A stretch of 64,000 bases of DNA from CAZGKX01 sp964525945 (GCA_964525945.1 CAZGKX010000001.1:1-64000); one strand, 5' to 3'; shown: positions 7,746 through 16,561, counted from the first letter of the stretch. Translations and numbers: made by a program. Notes: generated by a model not told the origin, from the letters alone.

Positions 7746-8924
7746 ATGAGTGCAGTAGAAACAACAACATCCCGATTTAATATGTGTTGGTTACTCAGCT
7801 ATATTTCTATCGCCTCCGTATCAGCAGCCATCATTACGCCTGCTCTCCCTGCAATCCAAACACAATATAGCTTGAGTCTTGGAACAGTTGAATGGATAGT
7901 ATCTGCATTTTTAATTGGTTATGTGTTTGGGCAATTAATCTACGCGCCTTTAGCAAACCAATTTGGTCGGTTAAAAGCACTACGCATTGGGTTAGTCATC
8001 AATCTGATAGGAACCATCATTTGCTTAACAGCACTGACCACAAACATGTATTCGCTACTTATTTTTGGGCGTTTGATAACAGCCCTTGGTGCTGCTAGCG
8101 GGCTAGCCTGTACCTTCATGTTAATTAACGAATGGTTGCCTGAATCTCAACGTAAATCGGCAATGGCCTATTCTGTTTTATCCTTCGCACTCGGCGTTGG
8201 GTTCGCCGTTATGATGGGTGGAATGATTACGGAATATTGGCATTGGCAAGGTTGCTTCTGGTTTTTATTAGCGCATGGATTACTTATGTTATGGGGAACA
8301 TGCATTTTCAGTGAAACGTTAAAAACACCTAAGCCTATCCATATTACAACCATTGCTCATGACTGTATCGAAGCACTAACTTCGATGCAGTTGGTTGTTT
8401 TCTCACTCGTTGTAGGTTGTTGCTCCGCCATCTCTTATTGTTTCTCAGCGGCAGGACCACAGATAGCCCATGACATGCTCAGGCTATCTGCTGCAAAATA
8501 CGGCTATTGGAATGGTGTCAATATTATTGGCATGCTCATTGGCGGTATCCTTTCTAAACAATGTCTCAATCGCTTCTCCGTTAATCAAGTTCTTGGCATT
8601 GGATTTTTAGGTCTAGCAATTGGTATTGCAAATTTACTGGCGATTTGGAGTATACACAGCCAATCCGCAATATGGTTTTTTACAACCACCGCAGGTTTAT
8701 ACGTATTTAGTAGTTTTTTATTCGCAGGAGGTTCATTTATTGCCTCTAATGCGTTGGAAGATAAAGCAAGTGCTGCCGCGATGATGAGTTTTGTAAACAT
8801 GTGCTTTGCAACAGTCGCTGTCATACTTATGGGGTATCTGACGAATAATCCATTATTAGGATTCATCACAATCTTAAGTCTTATTTGGCTGCTGGTTGTA
8901 AGCTTAATTTTTATTAATAGGTGA
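7746..8924 (+). CDS. MFS transporter, Bcr/CflA-like drug exporter
   Basis: The 392-residue protein has about twelve hydrophobic segments. The first loop carries the MFS motif A region (GQLIYAPLANQFGRLKALRIG) and the second helix begins VEWIVSAFLIGYVFGQL, typical of the 12-helix Bcr/CflA drug-proton antiporters. It directly follows the cyclase-family gene with an 11-base gap, so hydrolysis and export of one compound class may be coupled. The ligand is unknown. It would sit in the inner membrane. Confidence 0.85.
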   Translation: MSAVETTTSRFNMCWLLSYISIASVSAAIITPALPAIQTQYSLSLGTVEWIVSAFLIGYVFGQLIYAPLANQFGRLKALRIGLVINLIGTIICLTALTTNMYSLLIFGRLITALGAASGLACTFMLINEWLPESQRKSAMAYSVLSFALGVGFAVMMGGMITEYWHWQGCFWFLLAHGLLMLWGTCIFSETLKTPKPIHITTIAHDCIEALTSMQLVVFSLVVGCCSAISYCFSAAGPQIAHDMLRLSAAKYGYWNGVNIIGMLIGGILSKQCLNRFSVNQVLGIGFLGLAIGIANLLAIWSIHSQSAIWFFTTTAGLYVFSSFLFAGGSFIASNALEDKASAAAMMSFVNMCFATVAVILMGYLTNNPLLGFITILSLIWLLVVSLIFINR

Positions 8925-9179
8925 CATAAGACAAAGGACCGTTTTATAATTTTATTAGCCTATTTTGACTTTAAATATTGATACATGTAAATATTTCAAA
9001 CAAAATACTCTGTTGACACTTGACACTGTTTTAAAATGTAGGAATAAATTTTGTAATATATTGTTTTTACAATAGTATTTTTTAGACAGGCCTTTCCACT
9101 AGAATCCGGCCGAACCTCTTATTAAATAATAACAGAACATTTAGGACCACGTTTTAAACAAGCAAATTTCTGTGTCAAA

Positions 9180-9716
9180 TTATTCTGATTTGCCAAATTG
9201 CTCAAAAGAAGTCATCAAAGATAAAGGTTTTCTGTCATCTTCATCGTGTGCCTTGTGCATATTTTTATCCATATATCCTAAAGCAAGTGCACCAATAAGC
9301 ATTTGCTCCTTGGGTATGGAAATCAGAGTTCGTGTTATTGTTTCATCCAGAGTAACCCAGCAGCAACCAACATCTAAACTCCATGCAGCCAACCACATAT
9401 TTTGCATTGCAGCAGCACCACTATAAAGATGTTGATTGTGCTCAATTAACCACTCATCAATTGCTACCTCTTGGTTGACGGTAACAATAATTAAAAGCGA
9501 TGCGTTCGATAAAAAACCCGCGTGTTTGGCGCCAACCGCCAAATGCTTGAGACTTTCTTTCCGTCGAATTAAGGTAAAATGCCATGGCTGAGAATTTTGA
9601 GGGCTAGGAGCATAACGACCAGCATTAAGTATTTTTTCGATAACTTGCTTACTTAATTCCCCTGGATTAACATTTCGCACAGCCCTTCTGTTCATGATTA
9701 ATTCAAACATATTCAT
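9180..9716 (-). CDS. Nitroreductase-family FMN oxidoreductase
   Basis: The product starts MNMFELIMNRRAVRNVNPGE, then ILNAGRYAPSPQNSQPWHF, the FMN-binding Arg and Ser/Gln residues of the nitroreductase family. AAMQNMWLAAWSLDVGCCWV and GALALGYMD follow. About 178 residues, the normal size. An ATG at 9731 would add MFESY and is less likely. These homodimeric enzymes reduce nitro compounds or quinones with NAD(P)H. Stand-alone. Confidence 0.87.
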   Translation of the reverse strand: MNMFELIMNRRAVRNVNPGELSKQVIEKILNAGRYAPSPQNSQPWHFTLIRRKESLKHLAVGAKHAGFLSNASLLIIVTVNQEVAIDEWLIEHNQHLYSGAAAMQNMWLAAWSLDVGCCWVTLDETITRTLISIPKEQMLIGALALGYMDKNMHKAHDEDDRKPLSLMTSFEQFGKSE

Positions 9717-10188
9717 ATATGACTCAAACAAGATGATTGATATTTAAATGTACGTAACATGGTGTTCTAAATCAATATTTACTCTATAAGTTGAATTTTA
9801 AAGAAGAGGAACAACCTGACTTTTTGAACCCATTATGTTTCTATTCTGATGGCGGTTTTTGGATTGCTAAAGAAGGAAACGTATCGAACTTACTTTTTAA
9901 ATATTAATTCATATGTTAGTCTGTTCTTGTATTTTTAGAGTTTAATCATCCATGAACCAGACAAACAACAAATTGATATTATCCAAAGTCGACATTTGTC
10001 GAAATATTGTTTCGTCTATCATTCAATCTAAACCGTCCAATATTATTAGCATTATTCGCCTGTCTTAACGGTGAGCGGATAATCATGCACGTTACGACAG
10101 GTCTCTCAATCTTCATGCCCGCTCGATGAATGTTTTTTTATCAATTTTTTTATAACACAAATTAAATATCAAATAACAGGAGATGAGT
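9717..10188. other. Spacer with a coding-like fragment
   Basis: At about 9763-9906 (plus) an open frame without a start reads LNFKEEEQPDFLNPLCFY, then SDGGFWIAKEGNVSNLLFKY and a stop. It looks like the tail of a lost gene, family unknown. A 38-codon frame starting at 9952 (MNQTNNKLIL) has no ribosome-binding site and is not called. The rest holds only the leader of the next gene. Confidence 0.3.
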
Positions 10189-11079
10189 ATGTGGCAGCTA
10201 ATATCTGCAATGGCAATATGGGGAACATTGGGATTATTTGTATTAAAGTCTGAGGTTGGATCTGTTGAGATTGCCTTTTTTCGCTGTTTGATTGGCGCAT
10301 GTGTGCTAGCACCCTACTGTTGGTATAAAGGATTTTTTTCGAAGGAAGCTCTCACCGCAAAAATCATATTACCTATTCTTTTAGGCGGCATTTTTGTTGT
10401 GCTCAATTGGGTGTTATTGTTTGAGTCATTTAGACTGTCTTCTATCACTTTGGGTAACGTTTCCTATTATATGCAACCTGTTTTTTTAGTGATTTTAGGT
10501 CGATTTTTATTTAAAGAAGAAATCTCCTTTATCAAGGGGGCTTTTATTCTCCTTACTTTGTGTGGTGTGCTGATGACGATGGATTTGTCACCTCAGTCAC
10601 TTCAGCTCAATAACACCGTGTTTCTTGGCGTTGGGTGCGCCTTTTTGGCAGGATTTTTTTATAGCGTAGCAACGGTGATTGCAAAGAAAACAAAGACAAC
10701 CACACCTACCATGATGACATTATTACAGCTGGCCATGGGTGCGATAGTCCTTATTCCTTTTGTGAAATTCCATGCGATTCAACCTACATGGGTATCTGCG
10801 TATTATTTGTTAATCCTTGGTATTGTTCATACCGTTGCAGCATTTATCCTCTATTATCAATCCGTCAAAAAACTACCCACAACAACTATAGCGGTCATCA
10901 GCTATGTCGATCCTATTGTCGCTATTTTGACAGACGTATTGTTTTATCATAGAACGCTGAATAAAGTGCAAATCGCGGGCATTGTAATAACACTCCTCAG
11001 TAGCTATTTTGTGATCAACCCAGAGGGTTTTAAGAACCTATTTGTTAAAAACACTTTGGGATTAAAAAATTACAAATAA
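10189..11079 (+). CDS. EamA/DMT-family transporter
   Basis: About 296 residues with ten hydrophobic segments arranged as two EamA repeats. The first opens MWQLISAMAIWGTLGLFVLK and has SSITLGNVSYYMQPVFLVIL; the second has GFFYSVATVIAKK and AVISYVDPIVAILTDVL. This is the drug/metabolite exporter superfamily. The Shine-Dalgarno AGGAG sits six bases from the ATG at 10189 and touches the ATG at 10183, so the second ATG is the better start. Substrate unknown; a hairpin lies about 100 bases downstream. Confidence 0.85.
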   Translation: MWQLISAMAIWGTLGLFVLKSEVGSVEIAFFRCLIGACVLAPYCWYKGFFSKEALTAKIILPILLGGIFVVLNWVLLFESFRLSSITLGNVSYYMQPVFLVILGRFLFKEEISFIKGAFILLTLCGVLMTMDLSPQSLQLNNTVFLGVGCAFLAGFFYSVATVIAKKTKTTTPTMMTLLQLAMGAIVLIPFVKFHAIQPTWVSAYYLLILGIVHTVAAFILYYQSVKKLPTTTIAVISYVDPIVAILTDVLFYHRTLNKVQIAGIVITLLSSYFVINPEGFKNLFVKNTLGLKNYK

Positions 11080-11182
11080 TACAGCGTGTGGTTATGAAGT
11101 TGAGATCATGCCATGCGATCTGTCATCACTGGCAGCTAGATTTTATGACTGAAGTAATGTGATTCACCAAAAAATAAGTACC

Positions 11183-11214
11183 TATCCAGAGGCATGGCTA
11201 AGCACCTCTGGATA
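11183..11214. repeat. 10-bp perfect inverted repeat (possible terminator)
   Basis: TATCCAGAGG and CCTCTGGATA enclose a 12-base loop, 104 bases after the EamA stop. There is no clean T-run, so it is either a weak or factor-assisted terminator or a small repeat unit. Confidence 0.4.
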
Positions 11215-11327
11215 ATTTCTAAAAATAAACGCGTTCAGCTGATAGATCAATACAAATTAACCTAAAAAGACAAGACAAAGTGAAGTTATTTTTGCTATAC
11301 TGAATTTTATTTTTCCAAACATTTTGC

Positions 11328-12239
11328 GTGAAAACTTCAGTTGAAATAACATTCGCTCGCATCAATCCGCACATTGTTGGTTGGTATTTAATTAATGAGT
11401 TAAAGCAATTACAAGATTTAAAACGATACAAAGATCACCTTTTACAAACCCAACATCCTTTATACGCTAAAAAAATAGATGAAATTTATGCTTTTTCTGC
11501 AAAAAAAAAGCATATTGAAAGTTCGATAAATCGCAAGTTGCACGCTTATGAAAAATCTTTTGACAGTGATGAGCCCTTAAGTCTCGACGAAATGATTGAT
11601 TATTTTGAAGAGCAGTTAGTTGCATTAAATGCGAAAAAAACGATAGAGCAGATTGTGATAGATGTAGCATACGCGGCCCATGAACAAGCTGAAAAAAATC
11701 ATTTAATCAATGCCGGTAAGATGGGAAATCGTCTATTTGAGACAGTCCATACTAATGGCCAAGAAGAAGAGCCTCGACAGGTTAGCGATGCACCAAGAAA
11801 CGAGCCCCCAGTTGTCTCGTCAAAGAACTTAGCAACTACTTCCATGCTGAACGCTGAAACCGCTCCTCTTATGCCTTTATCACAAAAAAAAGCCATGGCT
11901 AATTCAACATTAAGTGCTAAAGCCCCTCCATTCATACCCTTGACACAAAGAAAAACCGTCCCTGATTCAATCAACGGCGCCGATCAAAAAAAAGACATAC
12001 CTGAAATGCCTAAACACTCGTTGCACCAAAATTTAATCAATTCGTCGTTAATTTTCGGCGAGTCATGGGAATATGTCACTTCAATAGAACCGCCAAATCT
12101 CGTGGATGAGCCCTTTGAAAACAGCAAACTGTATCGATTGTGGCAGAAAACCAATGACCAAGCTCAAGAGCCATGGGCCACGAACACAACTTCATTTTCA
12201 CTAGACGTCGATTTGGAAGACCTGTCACCAAAACTTTAA
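11328..12239 (+). CDS. Unrecognised protein, possible effector with internal repeat
   Basis: The frame starts at GTG 11328 (MKTSVEIT) and encodes 303 residues. The first half is helical and charged (QLQDLKRYKDHL, SIDE-like heptads), suggesting a coiled coil around residues 20-110. Residues about 170-215 hold two imperfect 22-residue repeats (SMLNAETAPLMPLSQKKA and STLSAKAPPFIPLTQRKT). The C-terminus is acidic (DVDLEDLSPKL), as in many Dot/Icm-type substrates. A TATACT box lies at 11296-11301. No family is recognised; no GTG-proximal Shine-Dalgarno is obvious, so the start is uncertain. Confidence 0.55.
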   Translation: MKTSVEITFARINPHIVGWYLINELKQLQDLKRYKDHLLQTQHPLYAKKIDEIYAFSAKKKHIESSINRKLHAYEKSFDSDEPLSLDEMIDYFEEQLVALNAKKTIEQIVIDVAYAAHEQAEKNHLINAGKMGNRLFETVHTNGQEEEPRQVSDAPRNEPPVVSSKNLATTSMLNAETAPLMPLSQKKAMANSTLSAKAPPFIPLTQRKTVPDSINGADQKKDIPEMPKHSLHQNLINSSLIFGESWEYVTSIEPPNLVDEPFENSKLYRLWQKTNDQAQEPWATNTTSFSLDVDLEDLSPKL

Positions 12240-12589
12240 TAAACACTAGCGCACAGATCGATCACTTTTCAATCATTCACCCTGGTTTAAATTTTGTGTT
12301 CATATTCATGCAGCTTCTAATTCAACAGAAACTCATTGCCCAAGAGCTATAGCAATATTTACTTGATCTTGCCCTGGTTTGTCGGACACCCTGCCAAGAG
12401 AGTAAAATCTTAAGCAATAGAAGAGGAGCCACAACAGCTGAGAGAAATCATCAATCGTCTTTTGGAATTGAATGCTGATGATAAGACTTATGCAGGCTGG
12501 TGAGCACCTAGAACAACCTGATCAGTCAACCACATGTCTATTCGTTCCATTACTTGTCACACCCCATAATCCACCGGCGTATGCTATCA
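12240..12589. other. 350-bp gene-free stretch
   Basis: No convincing gene. Sequence around 12380-12500 (CGGACACCCTGCC, then AGAAATCATCAATCG) looks like degenerate mobile-element DNA. The phrase CTTGTCACACCCC recurs at 12555 and 13193, on both sides of the VOC gene, as a short direct repeat. Confidence 0.3.
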
Positions 12590-12991
12590 TCAGATCTTTT
12601 CTTGTGGGGTAGAAGAAGAACGATTATTTAGGGTAAAACTAAGACAGAGTTCATTACCATCATAATCCTCAGTAAAAAGATAATGAATGTGATGCTCTGG
12701 TAATTTCAATGTATCACGTATTTTGAAGCCAGCTTCCTTGATTTTGGTAGCATACTGCTCCATATCACCGTGGCATTTAAAGGTAATAATTTGAGGACCT
12801 TTGTGTTCAGCTAAATGATGGCTATTTTCAGAGGTGTCTGTTCTTAAGACAATAAATAACTGCTTGTGTTTACCAAATCCACATGTATCTTGGTGCTCAA
12901 ATTGCAAGTCAAGCTCAAGCACATCCTTATAGAAGGAGGCTTGTTTTGCTAGATTTCTTGTCATTAAAATCAGTAAAAATTCGATAATCAT
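12590..12991 (-). CDS. VOC-superfamily (glyoxalase/bleomycin-resistance-like) protein
   Basis: The 133-residue product has a single VOC module: LILMTRNLAKQASFYKDVLEL at the start, then TFKCHGDMEQYATKIKEAGF and a closing YLFTEDYDGNELCLSF. The DGNE-CL motif supplies a typical metal-ligand Glu. It begins MIIEFLLIL, with the usual first His of the family absent, so metal binding may be altered. Function unknown. A 15-bp palindrome lies 63 bases upstream and may be its operator. Confidence 0.75.
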   Translation of the reverse strand: MIIEFLLILMTRNLAKQASFYKDVLELDLQFEHQDTCGFGKHKQLFIVLRTDTSENSHHLAEHKGPQIITFKCHGDMEQYATKIKEAGFKIRDTLKLPEHHIHYLFTEDYDGNELCLSFTLNNRSSSTPQEKI

Positions 12992-13053
12992 TAGAAATGC
13001 TATTAACCCAGTGAGTGAAAATGCAGTAGGAAAGTGAGTTTTTAACCCAATTT

Positions 13054-13068
13054 TCCTACCGGGTAGGA
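13054..13068. promoter_or_regulatory. 15-bp perfect palindrome, operator candidate
   Basis: TCCTACC-G-GGTAGGA is a perfect 7-1-7 palindrome in the leader of the minus-strand VOC gene (start 12991). Its form suits a dimeric repressor such as a TetR-type protein; no such regulator is adjacent. Confidence 0.35.
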
Positions 13069-13227
13069 TAGCATACTTTTCAGCCTTAAATATTCTTCAA
13101 ACGAATGTTTACAGGGCAAGATAAAGTAATGGGTCTCATTTTATGGTTCTTGTCACAAGGGGCCACTTGGTGATGTGAAATTCATCTACATTGCTTGTCA
13201 CACCCCTACTCTCTTCCCAACTGAAAA

Positions 13228-13566
13228 CTATTTTTGAAATATTATGGATAAAAGATCTAAAACCTTATTTTGAGCTTCCCTTTCAATAACACCTAATTTT
13301 TTGACAATACGAGTACGATCTATTGATCTCAACTGATCAAGCGCAATCTGCCCTTTCTTATCTTTAAATTCTATCAATATTCTAGTTGGAAAATTGTCTT
13401 TAATGGTGCTGGTCATCGGTGCAATAATAACTGTTTTCAACCTGCTCAAATTCATTGAGTCCGGTGATATAATTACGGCGGGACGTGTTTTTTTTATTTC
13501 AGAACCAATTGTAGGATCGAGGTTTACTAAAAAAACATCAAACCTTTTTATTTTTACCATGTCCAT
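13228..13566 (-). CDS. mazF: MazF/PemK-family mRNA endoribonuclease toxin
   Basis: The 112-residue protein matches the MazF/PemK fold closely: KRFDVFLVNLDPTIGSEIKK, then TRPAVIISPD, TVIIAPMTS, and GQIALDQLRSIDRTRIVKK. The PTIGSEI--TRPAVI loop and the ALDQ-R-ID segment form the RNA-binding active site. It should cleave mRNA when freed from its partner. It overlaps the antitoxin gene by 13 bases, standard coupling for such modules. Intact by sequence. Confidence 0.92.
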   Translation of the reverse strand: MDMVKIKRFDVFLVNLDPTIGSEIKKTRPAVIISPDSMNLSRLKTVIIAPMTSTIKDNFPTRILIEFKDKKGQIALDQLRSIDRTRIVKKLGVIEREAQNKVLDLLSIIFQK

Positions 13567-13811
13567 TCATCCTTATCAAAATCATTGCTTAGATTTAAAT
13601 GAGTCTCCTCACTTCTATCATCTACAACAGCATTGAATTGCTCTAACCATCCTTCTTGCTGGTTTTTGATTGGAATTAATGTAAGCACGCCCTTTTCATC
13701 TACTCTAATTTCCAATTCTTCGCCAGGGTGTAAATGAGCTTCTTTAATGATAACTGAGGGAATACGAATTCCGATTGAATTTCCCCATTTAGTTAAAGTA
13801 ACCGTAGACAT
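13554..13811 (-). CDS. mazE: MazE/AbrB-type antitoxin
   Basis: The N-terminal half is an AbrB/MazE swapped-hairpin DNA-binding domain (MSTVTLTKWGNSIGIRIP, then HPGEELEIRVDEKGVLTLIP). The C-terminal half is acidic (DDRSEETHLNLSNDFDKDEW), suited to wrap the toxin. I choose the ATG at 13811 because GGAG lies five bases upstream; an ATG at 13850 would add 13 unlikely residues. It neutralises the MazF-like toxin encoded next and probably represses the operon through the palindrome upstream. Confidence 0.9.
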   Translation of the reverse strand: MSTVTLTKWGNSIGIRIPSVIIKEAHLHPGEELEIRVDEKGVLTLIPIKNQQEGWLEQFNAVVDDRSEETHLNLSNDFDKDEWTW

Positions 13812-13844
13812 TGCAACTCCAAAATGGATATTCATAGTATAATT

Positions 13845-13860
13845 ATACATTGTATATACA
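13845..13860 (-). promoter_or_regulatory. mazEF operator/promoter candidate
   Basis: The segment TATACATTGTATATACA includes the perfect palindrome TGTATATACA (13851-13860), about 40 bases before the antitoxin start. AbrB/MazE-type antitoxins bind such AT-rich palindromes, so autoregulation is likely. Confidence 0.5.
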
Positions 13861-13913
13861 TATATTCAAGCCCGGGCGAAAAGTAGGCAAACATTTTAAA
13901 ATGTCTGTTTGTT

Positions 13914-14150
13914 TTGATTTTCCTCAAAACAAGCAGACCAACTGGCTTTAGACCTAAAAGGTCGTGCCATGATGCCATTCGTCAATGCTTTCTTGCGCTA
14001 ACAAGGAAAACATCTGCCAAATGGATGTTAGAAGCTAATATAAAAGGATGCTTTGATAATATTAGGCACACTACAAGGGGGCATTATTTCTCCTGTGTTA
14101 GCTAATATGACACTTGCCGGTCTTGAGAGATGGTGTTTTACGAAATAACA
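13914..14150 (+). pseudogene. Group II intron reverse-transcriptase fragment
   Basis: The frame contains GFRPKRSCHDAI, then KTSAKWMLEANIKGCFDNI, the conserved RT blocks of group II intron proteins. An internal deletion and frameshift follow; further on, another frame reads GGIISPVLANMTLAGLE, the next conserved block. The YxDD catalytic block, maturase domain and intron RNA are missing, so this is a relic beside the mazEF locus. Confidence 0.75.
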
Positions 14151-14271
14151 TGATTATGCCCGATGGCACATTTCGTGATACATATGTTTATAGCATCATT
14201 ATTTGCCGTAATTAATGTTTTACAAAATGTGGAGGGGGATTGAATTAACTGTAAATGCGAAACACTAAGCA

Positions 14272-14307
14272 ATCAAGTCCAATAGAGAGTTTACTATTGG
14301 ACTTGAT
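14272..14307. repeat. 14-bp perfect inverted repeat
   Basis: ATCAAGTCCAATAG and CTATTGGACTTGAT enclose an 8-base loop, eight bases past the stop of the PfpI-like gene (minus strand). It could serve as a bidirectional terminator, though no T-run follows on either side; it may instead be an element end next to the intron relic. Confidence 0.5.
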
Positions 14308-14314
14308 CGCCAAT

Positions 14315-14836
14315 TTAATCTTGAGCACGCAAACCTTCAATAATTTTTATGCAAAAGTCAGGCAAATCATCCGGCTGTCTGGATGTAATTAGATTTTTAT
14401 CAACGATTACCGATTGATCAAAATATTCTGCACCGGCATTAATGACATCGTCTTTAATAGAATGATACGACGTTGCTTTTTTACCCGACATAATTTTTGC
14501 TGAAATGGGAACCCAAATGGCATGGCATATAGCAGCAATAATGTGTCCACGATCATAGGTTGATTTGACGATATTTAACATGGGCTCACATACACGCATG
14601 GCGTCAGGCGCATATCCACCAGGGATGATGATGGCATCAAATTCTTGATTAACGACTTCCTTTGCGGCTACATCGGCGGTAACCTCATTACCTAGCTTGC
14701 TTTTGTAAGTCTTTTTTTCTGGTCCAATGATGGTTGGTTTATATCTTTCTTCTTTCAGGCGAAGATACGGATACCAAAATTCGAGTACTTGAAAATTATC
14801 AGCAACAAAGATTCCAATTTTTTTGTGTTGTGGCAT
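14315..14836 (-). CDS. DJ-1/PfpI-family protein
   Basis: The 173-residue product has the class I glutamine-amidotransferase-like fold of PfpI proteins: KIGIFVADNFQVLEFWYP, FDAIIIPGGYAPDAMR, and IIAAICHAIWVPISA, where the Cys of AAICHA is the nucleophile elbow. Members act as stress chaperones, deglycases or putative peptidases; which applies is unknown. Stand-alone gene ending in a strong hairpin. Confidence 0.88.
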   Translation of the reverse strand: MPQHKKIGIFVADNFQVLEFWYPYLRLKEERYKPTIIGPEKKTYKSKLGNEVTADVAAKEVVNQEFDAIIIPGGYAPDAMRVCEPMLNIVKSTYDRGHIIAAICHAIWVPISAKIMSGKKATSYHSIKDDVINAGAEYFDQSVIVDKNLITSRQPDDLPDFCIKIIEGLRAQD

Positions 14837-15064
14837 CGTTAAACTCCCTGTTCAGCAGCAGATGAAAATGCGGATTAATTTGAAAAAGGCAAAATAGTTG
14901 TGGAATAAATTCATTATATTTGATTCCAGAATTTTAGCTATTTTGATTTTTTTCCTAACTATATTACCAAGGCGATTTGGAAGGTTCTTTGTGAAACGTA
15001 TTTGACATGTGTGAAGTCATGTAGCAGCCTATTACCATTGATGCATTCGTGATTGCATGGGTGA

Positions 15065-15517
15065 ATGGAATTGATGATTAAAAAATGGATAGATACCTTG
15101 TTAACGCCTGAACTGTATTGTTCCAATATTAAGATCAGTTTGGCTTTTTATACCGAAACGTTGGGTTTTAATATTCAATATGAGCGTGCGGATGAAGGAT
15201 TTGCGATGCTTGAACGTCAAGGCTCACGTATTATGCTTGATGAAATTGGAAAATCGTCAACGAGTGTTAGTCGTACATGGCTTGCGGCAGCATTAGAGTT
15301 TCCTTTTGGTCGTGGTGTAAATTTTCAAATTAAAACAACTGCGATTGATGCGCTCTATGAACAGGTACAAACAAAAGGCGCCAGTATTTTCTTAGCTATT
15401 GAAAATCAATGGTATCGGGCAAATGATGTTGAGATCGGTCAGCGACAATTTATTGTTTTGGATCCAGATGGTTATATGCTGCGTTTTGTCGCAGAGCTCG
15501 GTGAGCGAACAATATAG
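15065..15517 (+). CDS. Bleomycin-resistance-like VOC protein
   Basis: The 150-residue product is a one-module VOC protein: LTPELYCSNIKISLAFYTE, TLGFNIQYERADEGFAMLER, then FIVLDPDGYMLRFVAELG. The DPDGY-LRF ending with DP-G is typical of the bleomycin-resistance group, in which dimers bind and sequester a ligand. An ATG at 15074 is an alternative start. The stop overlaps a 17-bp tandem duplication. Confidence 0.8.
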   Translation: MELMIKKWIDTLLTPELYCSNIKISLAFYTETLGFNIQYERADEGFAMLERQGSRIMLDEIGKSSTSVSRTWLAAALEFPFGRGVNFQIKTTAIDALYEQVQTKGASIFLAIENQWYRANDVEIGQRQFIVLDPDGYMLRFVAELGERTI

Positions 15518-15533
15518 GTGAGCGAACAATATA
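15500..15533. repeat. 17-bp perfect tandem duplication over a stop codon
   Basis: GGTGAGCGAACAATATA occurs twice in direct succession (15500-15516 and 15517-15533). The first copy encodes the last residues of the VOC protein and the TAG stop spans the junction, so slippage has duplicated the end of the gene without lengthening the protein. Confidence 0.85.
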
Positions 15534-15707
15534 AACGCTTCATGTAGGTCCAGCAGATTTTGTTTTTATCATTAGTTGTTTCCCCAACATTTAATGCGAA
15601 GAATTCACCTCGCTCATAAATCAGACATCCTAACATTGACTTTACGCCATTTTATGTGATATATTTCTCATATAAAGTTAGAAATAAACTACTTTAAGTG
15701 GAATTAA

Positions 15708-15926
15708 ATGACTCAAATACACTTTGAAACGCGAATAAAAGAATACCGCGCTAAATATAATTTGACCCAAGAAGCATTGGCGCAAAAGGTTGGCGTAAGT
15801 CGAGAAACCATCAACTATTTAGAAAAGGGGAAATATAACCCATCGCTAAAATTGGCTTTTTCAGTGGCTAAAGCACTTATGACAACAATTGATGAATTAT
15901 TTATTTTTAAAAATGAGGAGGTATGA
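15708..15926 (+). CDS. Small XRE-family (Cro/CI-like) regulator
   Basis: The 72-residue protein is almost only a helix-turn-helix: RIKEYRAKYNLTQEALAQKV, then GVSRETINYLEKGKYNPSL. The ending ALMTTIDELFIF is typical of the short YozG-like regulators paired with small membrane proteins. Its stop overlaps the start of the next gene (ATGA), so the two are translated together. Confidence 0.9.
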   Translation: MTQIHFETRIKEYRAKYNLTQEALAQKVGVSRETINYLEKGKYNPSLKLAFSVAKALMTTIDELFIFKNEEV

Positions 15927-16360
15927 TGTTAGGCAATCCATTATGGTTTAAACGAAGAAAATATACTGGTTGGGGTCTCACACCACAGTGTTGGCAAGGC
16001 TGGATGTATATCGTGTGTTTATTAAGTAGTATTTTTGTTGTTTACGGTCTTAGTGTTTGGCTGGGTTTACAACATAAATATCAAGTGGGGATGGTACTCA
16101 TTCTAGTGGCAATTATTATTGCGGATACCCTAGATATGACTATTAAAATAAATAACGATGAACGCGAAAAAATGCATGAAGCAATCGCCGAACGCAACAC
16201 GGCGTGGTATATGAGTTTTGTGCTGACCATTGGAATTCTTTATCAAGCAATTACATCTGCATTGCAGGGTAATGTATGCATTGATCCTTTTATTATCGTA
16301 GCTATATTGGGTGGCGTTATAATTAAAGCCCTGACTAATTGGTATTTGCGAGATAAATAA
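15923..16360 (+). CDS. Small four-helix membrane protein paired with the XRE regulator
   Basis: The 145-residue protein has four hydrophobic segments (MYIVCLLSSIFVVYGLSVWL, VGMVLILVAIIIADTL, YMSFVLTIGILYQAI, FIIVAILGGVIIKAL). It has a conserved-looking cytoplasmic patch NNDEREKMHEAIAERN. This resembles the DUF2178-like proteins found next to YozG-type regulators. It overlaps the regulator gene by four bases. Its role is unknown; the pairing suggests a membrane partner or target of the regulator. Confidence 0.75.
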   Translation: MMLGNPLWFKRRKYTGWGLTPQCWQGWMYIVCLLSSIFVVYGLSVWLGLQHKYQVGMVLILVAIIIADTLDMTIKINNDEREKMHEAIAERNTAWYMSFVLTIGILYQAITSALQGNVCIDPFIIVAILGGVIIKALTNWYLRDK

Positions 16361-16561
16361 TTTGTGTCGTCTCAGATGTGCGAGTGCAGCGCGTGATATA
16401 TGAATTTATTACCTAGCTACATGATATAAGTATGAGTGTAATCCAAACAGTATTTAATCAGTTAATAATTTACTATAACGGTACAATTGCAAACGACATT
16501 TTTGCGATAAAAAATACCTTGTTAGAACAGGCAATTCAAAAATAAATACGGATAATGAATC

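Noticed and set aside
13394..13636. Plus-strand frame across mazF and mazE
   Set aside because: Shadow of the toxin-antitoxin genes, which are well supported by motifs and overlap.
16432..16545. 37-residue ORF MSVIQTVFNQLIIYYN between the XRE pair and the GNAT gene
   Set aside because: No ribosome-binding site and no recognisable motif; too weak to call as a gene, though a tiny real peptide cannot be excluded.
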